Assembly (NCBI RefSeq): GCF_002285415.1
Contig: NZ_NSBU01000007.1
Location: forward strand, 1,078,583 to 1,142,582
Reading direction: 5' to 3'
From: Actibacterium pelagium
Lineage (GTDB): Bacteria > Pseudomonadota > Alphaproteobacteria > Rhodobacterales > Rhodobacteraceae
DNA length: 64,000 nt
The notes beneath the pieces were generated by a model. It worked only from the letters and a program-made list of their open reading frames with translations. It did not search any database and was not told the origin of the DNA. Of this stretch, positions 9,856 to 19,175 are shown in pieces. The position numbers and the translations under genes are program-made. Position 1 is the stretch's first letter. Each line of letters opens with the position of its first letter.

Positions 9856-11157
9856 ATGCCCACAGAAATCCTGATGCCCGCTCTTTCTCCGACGATGGAG
9901 GAAGGCACGCTGGCCAAATGGCTGGTCAAAGAAGGTGACGAAGTGAACTCTGGCGACATCATCGCCGAGATCGAAACCGACAAAGCCACGATGGAATTCG
10001 AAGCCGTTGACGAAGGTATCGTTGGCAAGATCCTGGTCGCAGAAGGCACCGAAGGCGTGAAGGTCAATGATCTGATTGCCATCCTGCTGGAAGACGGCGA
10101 AAGCGCTGATGACATCGGTTCGCCTGCCGCAGCTCCTGCTGCTGCGCCCGCCGCTGCCGCAGAAGCGCCTGCTGCTGCCCCGGCGGCCGCTGCCCCTGCC
10201 CCGGCCGCACCGGCTGCGGCCGACGGTTCGCGTATCTTCGCAACCCCGCTGGCCCGTCGCATTGCGGCGGACAAAGGGCTGGACCTGACCGCTATCGCGG
10301 GTTCTGGCCCGCGTGGTCGGATCATCAAGGCAGACGTCGAAAACGCCACCGCCGCGCCGAAACCGGCCGCAGCACCTGCTGACGCGCCTGCCGCTGCTGC
10401 TCCGGCGGCCGCCGCTGCGCCGACTGGTCCGTCGACCGAAGCCGTTCTCAAGACCTACGCCAACCGCGAGTTCGAAGAGATCAAGCTCAACGGCATGCGC
10501 AAGACCATCGCGGCACGTCTGTCTGAAGCGAAACAGACCATTCCGCACTTCTATCTGCGGAAAGACATTCAGCTGGACAACCTGCTGAAGTTCCGCGGTG
10601 AATTGAACAAGCAGCTTGCTGATCGCGGCGTGAAACTCTCGGTCAATGACTTCATCATCAAGGCCGTTGCTTTGGCTCTGCAAGAGGTTCCCGAGTGTAA
10701 CGCCGTTTGGGCGGGCGACCGGGTGCTGCAACTGAAGACTTCTGATGTTGCGGTTGCTGTGGCCGTCGAGGGTGGCCTGTTCACCCCGGTTCTGGAAGAT
10801 GCAGATATGAAGTCGCTGTCGGCACTGTCCACGCAGATGAAAGACATGGCCAGCCGTGCTCGTGAAGGCAAACTGATGCCTCAAGAGTATCAGGGCGGCA
10901 CTTTCGCAATCTCGAATCTGGGAATGTTCGGCATCCCCAACTTCGACGCTATCGTGAACCCACCTCATGCAGGCATTCTGGCCGTTGGCGCTGGTGTCAA
11001 ACAGCCGGTCGTTGGTGAAGATGGCGAACTGACAGTTGCGACTGTGATGTCGGTAACCATGTCTGTTGATCACCGGGTGATCGACGGGGCATTGGGCGCC
11101 AACCTTTTGAACGCAATCGCGCGGAACTTGGAAAACCCAATGACCATGCTTGCGTAA
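9856..11157 (+). CDS. pdhC: Dihydrolipoamide acetyltransferase (E2) of pyruvate dehydrogenase
   Basis: E2 core enzyme that transfers the acetyl group from lipoamide to CoA. The 433-residue protein has one lipoyl domain (1-80, lysine K43), an Ala/Pro linker, a peripheral-subunit-binding domain (about 128-165, [18 protein letters not shown] and GSGPRGRI), a second linker, then the catalytic domain ending in the HxxxDG motif [14 protein letters not shown]. The gene for E3 (lipoamide dehydrogenase) is not in this window; cysE follows on the opposite strand. A strong terminator follows the stop codon. Confidence 0.97.
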   Translation: MPTEILMPALSPTMEEGTLAKWLVKEGDEVNSGDIIAEIETDKATMEFEAVDEGIVGKILVAEGTEGVKVNDLIAILLEDGESADDIGSPAAAPAAAPAAAAEAPAAAPAAAAPAPAAPAAADGSRIFATPLARRIAADKGLDLTAIAGSGPRGRIIKADVENATAAPKPAAAPADAPAAAAPAAAAAPTGPSTEAVLKTYANREFEEIKLNGMRKTIAARLSEAKQTIPHFYLRKDIQLDNLLKFRGELNKQLADRGVKLSVNDFIIKAVALALQEVPECNAVWAGDRVLQLKTSDVAVAVAVEGGLFTPVLEDADMKSLSALSTQMKDMASRAREGKLMPQEYQGGTFAISNLGMFGIPNFDAIVNPPHAGILAVGAGVKQPVVGEDGELTVATVMSVTMSVDHRVIDGALGANLLNAIARNLENPMTMLA

Positions 11158-11180
11158 AACCGCTCAAACAAACACAAGAA

Positions 11181-11206
11181 AGCCCGCCGATACGGCGGGC
11201 TTTTTC
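11181..11206 (+). terminator. Terminator between pdhC and convergent cysE
   Basis: An 8-bp perfect stem (agcccgcc / ggcgggct) followed by TTTTT on the plus strand. The opposite strand has a short A/T stretch, so it may also stop cysE transcripts coming from the other side. Confidence 0.85.
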
Positions 11207-11232
11207 ATTAGAAGCTCTTTTAAATCAGAGAT

Positions 11233-12036
11233 TTACTTCCCAAGAAGCTGATCCATCGTCACCGAAGGCTGGTCACAACCGGCCTCGCCGACGATTTTGG
11301 CAGGAACACCAGCAACCGTGCTGCAGGGCGGGACATCTTTAAGAACGACAGAACCCGCTGCGACACGCGAACAATGCCCGACGCGGATGTTGCCAAGAAC
11401 CTTGGCCCCTGCTCCGATCAGAACACCGTCTTCGATCAGCGGATGGCGAATTTCTTCTTCCTTACCGGTTCCGCCAAGCGTCACCGAATGCAGCATCGAC
11501 ACGTTGTCGCCGACCCGCGCCGTCTCACCAATCACAATGGAATGCGCGTGGTCGATCATGATGCCTTTGCCGATGGTGGCCGCGGGATGGATATCAACGC
11601 CAAAAACCTCGGACGCCCGCATCTGAATGAAATACGCCAAGTCGCGACGTCCTTCAGTCCAAAGCCAATGCGCCACACGATAGGCCTGAACGGCTTGGAA
11701 CCCTTTGAAATAGACCAAAGGCTGCAACAACCGGTGGCACGCGGGGTCACGCTCGAACGTGGCGACCAGATCGGCGCGGGCGACCTCTCCCAACGACGGA
11801 TCGCTGGTGTAGGCCTCTTCGCTGATCTCGCGCAAAATCTGCTCGGACATCTCACCCGAGGACAATTTCAGCGCAATACGATAGGCCAAAGCCCGCTCGA
11901 TCGTGGGATGGTGCAAGATACTTGAATGCACCAAACCACCCAAAAGCGGTTCGGCGCTGACGACGATTTCAGCTTCGTCACGGATGCGTTGCCAGACTGG
12001 ATCCAGCTCTGCCAGTTTTGGATGTGTCGTTGCCAT
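11233..12036 (-). CDS. cysE: Serine O-acetyltransferase
   Basis: Makes O-acetylserine from serine and acetyl-CoA, the first committed step of cysteine synthesis. The protein is 267 residues from the ATG at 12036; another ATG two codons upstream (12042) sits only 1 nt from the AGAGG ribosome site, while 12036 has a 7-nt spacing. It has the N-terminal helical SATase domain and the left-handed beta-helix of hexapeptide repeats (about 140-235; FGVDIHPAATIGKGIMIDH, IVIGETARVGDNVSMLHSVT), with the catalytic His in the IDHAH segment. In many Rhodobacterales this gene borders the GTA cluster, as here: the last GTA gene ends only 95 bp upstream on the same strand. Confidence 0.95.
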   Translation of the reverse strand: MATTHPKLAELDPVWQRIRDEAEIVVSAEPLLGGLVHSSILHHPTIERALAYRIALKLSSGEMSEQILREISEEAYTSDPSLGEVARADLVATFERDPACHRLLQPLVYFKGFQAVQAYRVAHWLWTEGRRDLAYFIQMRASEVFGVDIHPAATIGKGIMIDHAHSIVIGETARVGDNVSMLHSVTLGGTGKEEEIRHPLIEDGVLIGAGAKVLGNIRVGHCSRVAAGSVVLKDVPPCSTVAGVPAKIVGEAGCDQPSVTMDQLLGK

Positions 12037-12131
12037 TGTCATGCCTCTTTTTATCGGCGGTATACATTACTTAGGATAAATCCGCCAATAACAAAGGTTT
12101 CAGGTAACAATCGATTTCCGTGATAGGTCAT

Positions 12132-15100
12132 CTAAACCGGCGCATCTATCTCCGCAGATGGTCCGGGCCCGAAGCTTTCAGAGATCTGAGCAACGGCAAT
12201 CCGGAAGCCAGAGGCATTCCCGTCCTCAGCCTGTTGAGCTGCTGAATAGATGAACGCGGGTTCCGATGTGGTGGCCTCTCTGACGATCTTGCTTTCGGCA
12301 TCCAAAACGCGAAGCAAATACGCCTCTTGGGCTTCCCCCAACGGCACTTCGGTTGATTGCCAGCTGTCGCCGTCAATCCGCGTTTGCCTGATCCAGCTGG
12401 TGTGAATGTCGCCTGACGGATTCAGCCTGGCCCGCAAATGACACGGACGATACGGCCTCAGCCCGACGCCATCGAACGCCAATTGCACTTGCCCATAACT
12501 TGGGTCATCGACCGGCCGCCCCGAAGGTCCAACGCGATAGTTTCGCGCTAATCCACGTGTATCCAAGGGCATGTCGATTTGACCAACACGAGAGTCCAGA
12601 AGCACGACAAGACTGCCAACCGGCCAAACATCGCGCATGGCCGCTTCCGTCCCCAATTGCCCGCGAAGACGCGTTCGAAGGACATAGGTTTGGGCTTCGA
12701 TCAGGTCCGCCTCCGCAAACTGGAAAACCTCCCACTTGTCGGCGGAACCGTCACCGATCGCAACGGCATTTGCCCCATTCAAAACGCTCATCATCTGGGC
12801 CGAGGACAGCGCCCCGCCAGCCAACTTCACCCGCAATCCCGGCCCGTTGTCCCATAGCCCAGCGGGCGCACGGTAAAGTTCTGTCTCGGTCTGGCCGATC
12901 ACTGCGGCCGTCTCGATCACACTGTTCAGGGTAAATCCGCTATCCGTGTCGGAACTGAATACCGAAACACTTCCCGGCCATGGATGCGCCGTTACTGCCA
13001 AATGCGGCGCATGAGGGTTCTGCGTATCCTTGAAGAGCGGCAAGTCGAGAAACTGAAACGAAACCGGCAAAGGCGGCGCGAACGGAGCAAGGCTTGGTGT
13101 ATCCTCGACCCAGGGCACAGCGTCGTAATTGCCGTGACCTACACGTGTGGCTTCAATCTCCCGAGCTGTGCAGTGTTCGACACTGTCGATCCGATAACGC
13201 TCTGACGCGCCATCGTTTTCCAATCTAAGAATGTCGCCTGGCCCCAAGTCCATCTGCGAAAGCGGCAACGAAAACCGCAAACTATCTCGGGCGATCCGCG
13301 CCTCTGCCAGCCAACGTTCCGCTGTCATCCGCCCTTCATTAGCAGTCAACGCCATCGGCACTTCGGAAGACGAAACCGAGACATTGCGCTCATCAGAAAA
13401 AATCGCTTCGGCGCTGCGGGTTTCATAGGCCCCGTCTGCCTCGACAAAGCTCAGCGCAATCCGATCTGCCATCTCGGCCTCTGCCGCTCGCGTTTTTAAA
13501 AGGTCTGCCCCGTCTTGATTGGCAACCACGAAATCAGGATCAACCAGAGCGTCCTCGTGTCCGTTGCGGGATTTGAATACCAACCGTCCTTCTCGCTCAA
13601 AGGCGTCGAATCCGTGGGCCAACATCAGGGGCTGCAAGATGGATCTCGCATCTTCGGTTCCGAATACAGAGTATCCGCGCACATTCCCATGCAAGTCGCC
13701 GGTTTCGACTTTGCTTACCCCGGATCTGAGGCAGATGTCTTTGACCACGGCGGCAAGCGGTTGCGCTGTCGCGCGCCCGTTAAGCCAATGGCCTCGCGCA
13801 TAGTTGCCTCCGTCTGTCCAAAGCTTGGAGTTCGCAGGAAAGCGAGGATAAGGCCGCGCGTCCCATGCCCATACATGCGAGGAAGCAAGGTCAATCATCG
13901 GCCCGCCATAAGAAGACGAAACAGGGTTGTTCTCTGCCGCGCTCCAATACCCTGTCAAAGCCCGCAGGTATTGTGCCTGCATATAGTCGTCCCGACGTCC
14001 GTTGGACCCTCTTGGCAACCCAGACTCAGAGGACTTTGGGTCAAGAAAACGGTTCGGCTGGTTTGCCCCTTTGTCAATCGCTGCGCAGCCGTATTCAACG
14101 AACACAACGGGCTTTGATTGCGGCACCCAACCTGTCGCGGGTTCTTGTCGGATACCATCTACCCTGTCGTGATGGGTACGAGACCACCAATTCCGGATGT
14201 CCTTGAAGCGATAGATCCACGGCTCGCTATACGCTCCATCCTCAATTGGCAGCCGCCTCTGCGCCTGGGCACCTTCTTCAGAAGCATAATACCAATCGTA
14301 CCCCTCGCCCCCTTCGATATTGGACTGAAGATACGCAAGATCATAGATTGACCCGGCTTCTGCATCGGCATGCGACCGGCCATCTCGCCAATCTGACAGC
14401 GGCATGTAATTGTCGATGCCAACGAAATCGATGTCATCGGAACTCCACAACGGATCCAGATGAAAGAAGACATCCCCCGACCCATCCTGCGGATGATAGC
14501 CAAAGTATTCAGACCAATCTGCGGCATAGGTCAATTTCACATCCGGGCCGAGAATGCTTCGAACATCTGCCGCCAGCTGAACCAATGCCGCAACAGCCGG
14601 AAAATTGTTTCCCGAACCGCGAATTTGCGTCAGCCCCCGCATTTCCGACCCAATGCAAAAAGTGTCCACTCCTCCGGCCATGACACATAGATGCGCATAA
14701 TGAAGGATAAACCGCCGGAACGACCACTCTGCCGGACCGGTGTACTGAACCGTTCCACTGCTTGCCTGAAAATCCGTGACCGACGCATTCCCGAAGAAAG
14801 CCGCAACCTCGGCACCTGCGGCCGCCGTGCCATCCGGACTGCCCTCCAAGCCTTGTGCCAATGAGGTTGTAATGCGCCCTCGCCAAGGCAAGTGCGGCTG
14901 CCCCTCTGAGCCGGTCCAAGGATTTACAAGCTGGTTATCAGCAAGCTGCTCCATCACCAAAAAGGGATAGAAAGTGATGGACTTGCCCGCCGCTTTAAGC
15001 GCTGCGATCCCCTCAAGCACAGCGGCATCTGCTGTGGTCCCACCATAAACCTCGTCACCATCAAGCTGCGGGACGACCTCTGCCTGATCTCTGGAAAGGC

Positions 15101-16049
15101 CCGCAACACGCCAGGGCATTTCGGCACCGTCAAAATCCTTTTGTTCGACCTTCGGTCGGATTTGGCAAAGCCCGCAGCGCAAGTCATCTCCGAACCAACT
15201 GGCGACCAGCAAAGTCGAACCGCAGTTTGGCAACTCTTCGTTCAGCGCATCCAACGAAACATCGAAATCCGTTCGGGACCCCGGTGAATGAACATTTGCG
15301 GATTGTTTCAGCCCCAACCCCTCGGAATAGTGCACGGGCGTGGTCGCCAAACCGTACTCTCCCATCCCCGGGATCAGGGCGACGCCTTGGACAATATCCT
15401 GCAATGTCTCTGCACCATCGACCGAAGGGACTGCCCGCATCACCTCAAAAGAGAGCTGCGGCACCCGATTGCCATATGGAGCAAGCTGCAGGTCCTCGAT
15501 CACAACATAGGCCAGCCCGCGATACGCCGGAGCCTTGTCCGCACCTTCGATGGCTTCGATTTTTGGGTCTGGCAATTGGTCCTCGCCCCCGCGATAGACC
15601 CGCATATTCAGGTCATCGACAGGAATTTCTTCTCCATCCGCCCAGACACGCGCAATCCGAAGGATCTCTCCTTCACAAAGCGCCAGCGCAAGGCTGACAG
15701 AATAGGAATAGGACCTGACCGTTGGTGAAGAGGAACTTGATCCCTTGCCTCCTCCGCTTTCCGAAAAGCTTTCTAAAAAGTTCGAGGCCCAGATCACCTG
15801 ACCCCCAACGCGGGTCCGGCCAAAGACTGATTGCACAGCAGAACCTTCGCTGGCTCCGGACAGACGAAGACGATCGATCCGACCCGTTTCGACAGGTTGC
15901 GCCCCAGCACCAAGCAGGCGCTGGTCTACCACCCGACCAAGCGTCGCACCAACAGCACGGCCCAAAACCACACTCGACAGGCCCAGAACCGACCCCCCGA
16001 TGGACGCACCAGCGGCCGCTCCGGCTGCGGAAAGAACAATCGTCGCCAT
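12132..16049 (-). CDS. GTA large tail-tip/host-specificity protein (g15, 'megatron')
   Basis: The largest GTA protein, 1305 residues, corresponding to R. capsulatus g15. It forms the tail tip and baseplate spike that contacts the recipient cell. Visible parts: a Gly/Ala-rich hydrophobic N-terminus (about 5-35), a tail-hub-like region (about 50-220, VFGRTRVGGQVIWASNF), a GTA TIM-barrel-like domain (about 420-740, with DNYMPLSDW and VFVEYGCAAIDKG resembling glycoside-hydrolase-fold elements) and a phage-tail C-terminal region. The start overlaps the stop of g14 by one base. No frameshift is visible over the full length. It is the last gene of the cluster; no obvious terminator separates it from cysE. 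Confidence 0.95.
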   Translation of the reverse strand: MATIVLSAAGAAAGASIGGSVLGLSSVVLGRAVGATLGRVVDQRLLGAGAQPVETGRIDRLRLSGASEGSAVQSVFGRTRVGGQVIWASNFLESFSESGGGKGSSSSSPTVRSYSYSVSLALALCEGEILRIARVWADGEEIPVDDLNMRVYRGGEDQLPDPKIEAIEGADKAPAYRGLAYVVIEDLQLAPYGNRVPQLSFEVMRAVPSVDGAETLQDIVQGVALIPGMGEYGLATTPVHYSEGLGLKQSANVHSPGSRTDFDVSLDALNEELPNCGSTLLVASWFGDDLRCGLCQIRPKVEQKDFDGAEMPWRVAGLSRDQAEVVPQLDGDEVYGGTTADAAVLEGIAALKAAGKSITFYPFLVMEQLADNQLVNPWTGSEGQPHLPWRGRITTSLAQGLEGSPDGTAAAGAEVAAFFGNASVTDFQASSGTVQYTGPAEWSFRRFILHYAHLCVMAGGVDTFCIGSEMRGLTQIRGSGNNFPAVAALVQLAADVRSILGPDVKLTYAADWSEYFGYHPQDGSGDVFFHLDPLWSSDDIDFVGIDNYMPLSDWRDGRSHADAEAGSIYDLAYLQSNIEGGEGYDWYYASEEGAQAQRRLPIEDGAYSEPWIYRFKDIRNWWSRTHHDRVDGIRQEPATGWVPQSKPVVFVEYGCAAIDKGANQPNRFLDPKSSESGLPRGSNGRRDDYMQAQYLRALTGYWSAAENNPVSSSYGGPMIDLASSHVWAWDARPYPRFPANSKLWTDGGNYARGHWLNGRATAQPLAAVVKDICLRSGVSKVETGDLHGNVRGYSVFGTEDARSILQPLMLAHGFDAFEREGRLVFKSRNGHEDALVDPDFVVANQDGADLLKTRAAEAEMADRIALSFVEADGAYETRSAEAIFSDERNVSVSSSEVPMALTANEGRMTAERWLAEARIARDSLRFSLPLSQMDLGPGDILRLENDGASERYRIDSVEHCTAREIEATRVGHGNYDAVPWVEDTPSLAPFAPPLPVSFQFLDLPLFKDTQNPHAPHLAVTAHPWPGSVSVFSSDTDSGFTLNSVIETAAVIGQTETELYRAPAGLWDNGPGLRVKLAGGALSSAQMMSVLNGANAVAIGDGSADKWEVFQFAEADLIEAQTYVLRTRLRGQLGTEAAMRDVWPVGSLVVLLDSRVGQIDMPLDTRGLARNYRVGPSGRPVDDPSYGQVQLAFDGVGLRPYRPCHLRARLNPSGDIHTSWIRQTRIDGDSWQSTEVPLGEAQEAYLLRVLDAESKIVREATTSEPAFIYSAAQQAEDGNASGFRIAVAQISESFGPGPSAEIDAPV

Positions 16050-16489
16050 TAACTTACTCCTTCAGGAAAGGCGAAACGCGCCACCAGTCGGCGGCGCCAC
16101 GGGGCACTGAAACTGCTTTCGACCACCGAGTGGCCAGAATACGCGTGGATAAAGCTCTCTAGGCTCCCTTGGATCCCAAGATGTTTGGCAACAGCACCAG
16201 ATCGCATTCGAAAAAGCAAAACGTCGCCTGAAGCCGCGTCCAACAACGGTTTTTCGGTCAAATTGCGCCGTGCTGCCTGCCAAAGCGCCTCAACCCCCGA
16301 GGCTTCAGACCAGTCCTTTGTGTAAGCTGGCACCGCTTCGGGCTCATGCCCCAAGACACCCCGCCAGATGCCCCGCAATAGTCCAAGACAATCGGTCCCA
16401 GCGCCCAGGCAAGAGGCCTGATGAACATATGGCGTACCAATCCACTTGCGGGCTTCGGTCACGACCTGCTCTGCAATTCCAGAGTTCAT
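16049..16489 (-). CDS. GTA NlpC/P60-family peptidase (g14)
   Basis: A 146-residue NlpC/P60 cysteine peptidase, expected to cut peptidoglycan peptides as part of the tail tip so that DNA can enter the recipient periplasm. The catalytic Cys is C34 in GTDCLGLLRGIW and the catalytic His is H103 in AKHLGI. The gene overlaps g13 by 4 bp upstream and g15 by 1 bp downstream, so it is tightly coupled. Corresponds to R. capsulatus g14. Confidence 0.93.
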   Translation of the reverse strand: MNSGIAEQVVTEARKWIGTPYVHQASCLGAGTDCLGLLRGIWRGVLGHEPEAVPAYTKDWSEASGVEALWQAARRNLTEKPLLDAASGDVLLFRMRSGAVAKHLGIQGSLESFIHAYSGHSVVESSFSAPWRRRLVARFAFPEGVS

Positions 16490-17370
16490 CGCAAAGACCC
16501 TCCATTATTGTTTTGACCTTGTCGCGGATAGGCCATCATCCAGTCGTCGCCAGGGATGTGTGGGAAGCCCCTGAAGTTCAGGAAATTGTTGAATTTCAAT
16601 CGACAGGTATCGGCCCGCCTGTCGCATCCCGCGGTCAGCCGCACTTTGCTTCCGACCAGAACCGGCACGCGCAGCGCATCCCAAAGCGACACCAATCGAC
16701 CGTTTTCCGTCATCTGGTCATTCTGGATTACGCCCTTCAAACCCGAAGCCTCCCCATCCAGAACTTCAAGTGTGCCTTTCTGAAACCATTGGACCTCGAA
16801 CTCCGGCAGACTTGAAAACCGGAAAATCCTGTTCTCCTCCACGGCTTCCAAAGTCGTCTCAACCGCATAACCGGGTTGGGATAGATCAAAACCGCAGGCC
16901 TGATCCCCAAGAACTGCGCTGCAATCAGCATGATAGATCCGCCCAACGGGTCGGTTCAAAGCTTCAGCCAGCCCACGCAACTCTGCTGTAAACGAAGTGC
17001 CTTGGCGTGTGATTTCGCCAATCGATCCTCGGAACTGCAGCAGGCGTTCTTCTGCATTCGCCCAGTTGACCAACCAGGCGACGACCTCAGCCCCATCATA
17101 GCGTCCGGCCGCAATATCCTCTTCTCGAACAGACGCATGGTTCAGCGCCCCTAGTACCTCGGTATTGTCGACCGAAAGGCCCGAACTTTGTCGCAAACTG
17201 CGCGCCGTCATCCCGCTGTCGGCATTGAAGGTCACACCTTCAAAAGACAGGTCGCTGTCGTGATCGGTGAACCCGATCACCACTCCATCCACGCGGGTGA
17301 CAGACCAGCACCGACAGGTTGTCGTCGTGCCGCTCTGAAGATGCGCTATCAGACTTTGCTTTCCCTCCAT
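16486..17370 (-). CDS. GTA tail hub protein, DUF2163 family (g13)
   Basis: A 294-residue protein with the DUF2163 N-terminal and C-terminal regions typical of GTA g13, which forms the hub between the distal tail ring and the tip. Four cysteines are placed as two pairs, C150/C159 (YHADCSAVLGDQACGF) and C249/C256 (AGCDRRADTC). This matches the iron-sulfur-binding arrangement known for related tail-tip proteins; that a cluster is bound here is inference from family. Two more cysteines (C19, C21) sit near the N-terminus. The stop overlaps g14 by 4 bp. Confidence 0.93.
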   Translation of the reverse strand: MEGKQSLIAHLQSGTTTTCRCWSVTRVDGVVIGFTDHDSDLSFEGVTFNADSGMTARSLRQSSGLSVDNTEVLGALNHASVREEDIAAGRYDGAEVVAWLVNWANAEERLLQFRGSIGEITRQGTSFTAELRGLAEALNRPVGRIYHADCSAVLGDQACGFDLSQPGYAVETTLEAVEENRIFRFSSLPEFEVQWFQKGTLEVLDGEASGLKGVIQNDQMTENGRLVSLWDALRVPVLVGSKVRLTAGCDRRADTCRLKFNNFLNFRGFPHIPGDDWMMAYPRQGQNNNGGSLR

Positions 17371-18029
17371 CAGACACGCACCTCGATCACGGGCACCTGC
17401 GGCGCATCCCCGGCCTGATAGCTGGCAACAGAGGTTTGGATCCCCTCGGTATCGAACCGCACAGGCACGTCAAACTCGAACCCGGCTGTGACGCGCGCAC
17501 CGACATCAGGCGCTTCGGCCAAGGTGATCAGCCCAGTTGCTAGATCGACCTCGAATCCCAGGCTTTCCTGAACGGGAGATCCATCAACACCCACCTGAAC
17601 CGAGGCACTGACGGGTTTAGAGATCGGGCGCACATAAACAGCCGCGCCTGACCGATATTCCTTGGTCAGTTGGAATACGGTCGTTTCCCCATCGCCCACC
17701 GCGATCACCTGATCCGCGAAGGTCACATCTTTCGATGGAGAACTTGACTTGTAGTCAGACCAGTCTTTCCAGCGGAACCCATAAAGGGGGCCGCGGCGGG
17801 CCTCGAAGAAGGCAATCAGGGCCTCGATATCATCTAGCGAACGCAAGCCCACACCCGCGTCATACCGCCGACGCGCGTGTTCCCACGGCGTGTTGCGCTC
17901 TTCGAACCCGTTCGCAAGCGTTACGATGTCGGTCCGGCGTTCCGGCCCACCAACCGATCCAAAGCTCAGGTTTGCCGGGAAGCGTATTTCGTGAAATCCC
18001 ATCCGATCCTCACAGATTGCGGCGACCAC
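17370..18029 (-). CDS. GTA distal tail protein, DUF2460 family (g12)
   Basis: A 219-residue DUF2460 protein corresponding to GTA g12, the ring at the distal end of the tail tube. It starts with MGFHEIRFPANLSFGSVGGP-type sequence after a short leader; an ATG at 18002 (MGFHEIRF) is a possible alternative start, ten codons inside the longer frame, which would remove the overlap with g11. Family markers include GGPERRTDIVTL, FEERNTPWEHARRRYDAG, FFEARRGPLYGFRWKDW and the C-terminal VRFDTEGIQ. It overlaps the g13 start by one base. Confidence 0.92.
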   Translation of the reverse strand: MVAAICEDRMGFHEIRFPANLSFGSVGGPERRTDIVTLANGFEERNTPWEHARRRYDAGVGLRSLDDIEALIAFFEARRGPLYGFRWKDWSDYKSSSPSKDVTFADQVIAVGDGETTVFQLTKEYRSGAAVYVRPISKPVSASVQVGVDGSPVQESLGFEVDLATGLITLAEAPDVGARVTAGFEFDVPVRFDTEGIQTSVASYQAGDAPQVPVIEVRV

Positions 18030-18672
18030 GAGCCATCAGCCGGGACATATTCGCGGCGATCTGGCTTTGGCTGCGTTGGAAACCCTGAACGTCAGGGGTC
18101 GTTATGTTCATGGTGATGTTGACCGACCGCCCACCCCCTTCAGAGCGGACGCCAAGACGCCCGTCCGCCCCACGCGTCAGAGGCATGATCGCCTCGGGTC
18201 CGGCTTCGCCCATCAAGCCGGTGCCACCTCGCATTGGGAAGGCAACCGGCCCGCTGACGATCCCGCCAGTGGCAAAGGGCATCACGCGCCCCTGGGTGAA
18301 AGCACCACCATTCGCGAAGGGCACGACAGAGCTGATCAACCCCTCGATCCCGCCTGCAACCAGCCCTCCAAGTTGGTTTTGGACGGGCCGCATTGCCGCG
18401 TTATAGGCAGCGTTACTAATCGATTGGGCGACATCCTTCAGAACATCTGAAAGCTTGGCGCCTTCAAAGACCAAGTCGTCAAAGGCATTTCTTAAACCCC
18501 GACCGACAGAGCGCGAAAACGTGCCCACCTCCGCATTGGTCAGCGTCAGGCTCTCTCGCATTCGCAAAAGCTCTACGTCGAAGGCACGTGCCATACTGCG
18601 GGTATCGGCAAAGCTGGTCTCCAAGGCATCCAGATCGTCGCCGAGTTCCTCTAAATCAAACCGACTGGTCAT
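18010..18672 (-). CDS. GTA tape measure protein (g11)
   Basis: A 220-residue protein from the ATG at 18672, which has GGAGG five bases upstream and lies 1 bp after the g10.1 stop; the frame extends further upstream but without a ribosome site. It is the tape measure that sets tail length. It is very short compared with phage tape measures, as expected for the short GTA tail. An N-terminal helical part (about 1-100) is followed by a Gly-rich segment, FANGGAFTQGRVMPFATGG and GGTGLMGEAGPEAIMPL, which is characteristic of phage tape-measure C-termini. The end overlaps the g12 start by up to 20 bp, depending on which g12 start is used. Confidence 0.92.
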   Translation of the reverse strand: MTSRFDLEELGDDLDALETSFADTRSMARAFDVELLRMRESLTLTNAEVGTFSRSVGRGLRNAFDDLVFEGAKLSDVLKDVAQSISNAAYNAAMRPVQNQLGGLVAGGIEGLISSVVPFANGGAFTQGRVMPFATGGIVSGPVAFPMRGGTGLMGEAGPEAIMPLTRGADGRLGVRSEGGGRSVNITMNITTPDVQGFQRSQSQIAANMSRLMARGRRNL

Positions 18673-18673
18673 C

Positions 18674-18865
18674 TTAACCTCCATCACTATCGGGGAACGC
18701 ACGGGCAAGCTCTTCCAGCCGCCCGCGCGAAAGCGGCGCCGACCCGGGACCGACGCCCAGCATCAAGGCCAGTTCTGCAGGGGTAAGCGCCCAGAACTCA
18801 GACGGCCTCAGGCGTAAGCCTGATATCCCGGCGCGCATCAGGGCTGCCCATTCAAATCGCTGCAT
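18674..18865 (-). CDS. GTA small tail-assembly protein (g10.1, rcc01693 type)
   Basis: A 63-residue protein (start MQRFEWAALM at 18865) matching the small gene found between g10 and g11 in Rhodobacterales GTAs, annotated as a phage tail assembly chaperone. The core LRPSEFWALTPAELALMLG is the family hallmark. It overlaps g10 by 14 bp and ends 1 bp before g11. In phages a gene here often works with the upstream chaperone by frameshifting; no slippery sequence is evident and a complete separate start exists. Confidence 0.85.
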   Translation of the reverse strand: MQRFEWAALMRAGISGLRLRPSEFWALTPAELALMLGVGPGSAPLSRGRLEELARAFPDSDGG

Positions 18866-19175
18866 TCGGTACCGTGAAGGCGCGTGCCAGAAGCTGCGCA
18901 GCAACCTTTGCTGCCTCAACCGGGCCGCCAGCAATTTCAGCCGCAGCCAGATCATCCGAGGACCCAGCCCACCCCCCGCCTCGCAACCCCGCCAACAGCA
19001 AAGCCAGAACGTCACGGGTCGCGTATCTGCCACCCTCGAACCGCTCGATCAGCGCAACAAGACTGTCAGCCTCTAACGCTGCCTCCAGCTCTGCCAATGC
19101 ACCAAGCGTCAGCTTCAGAACGTGACTTTCACCGTTCAAAACCAACGCCACCTCTCCGCTCCACGGGTTCGCCAT
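18852..19175 (-). CDS. GTA tail assembly chaperone-like protein (g10)
   Basis: A 107-residue protein (ATG at 19175, fused as TGATG to the g9 stop; a GTG one codon earlier is possible). It belongs to the gene transfer agent family protein group that follows the major tail protein, with WSGEVALVLNGESHVLKLTL and LGALAELEAALEADSL. The position after the tube protein and before the tape measure indicates a tail assembly chaperone. Confidence 0.9.
   Translation of the reverse strand: MANPWSGEVALVLNGESHVLKLTLGALAELEAALEADSLVALIERFEGGRYATRDVLALLLAGLRGGGWAGSSDDLAAAEIAGGPVEAAKVAAQLLARAFTVPNAAI

Noticed and set aside
8440-11073. Very long minus-strand open frame (877 codons) opposite pdhB-pdhC
   Set aside because: It is antisense to two certain genes with clear motifs. 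GC-rich codon bias of the real frames leaves the opposite frame free of stops, and its product is rich in Arg/His/Gly without domains.
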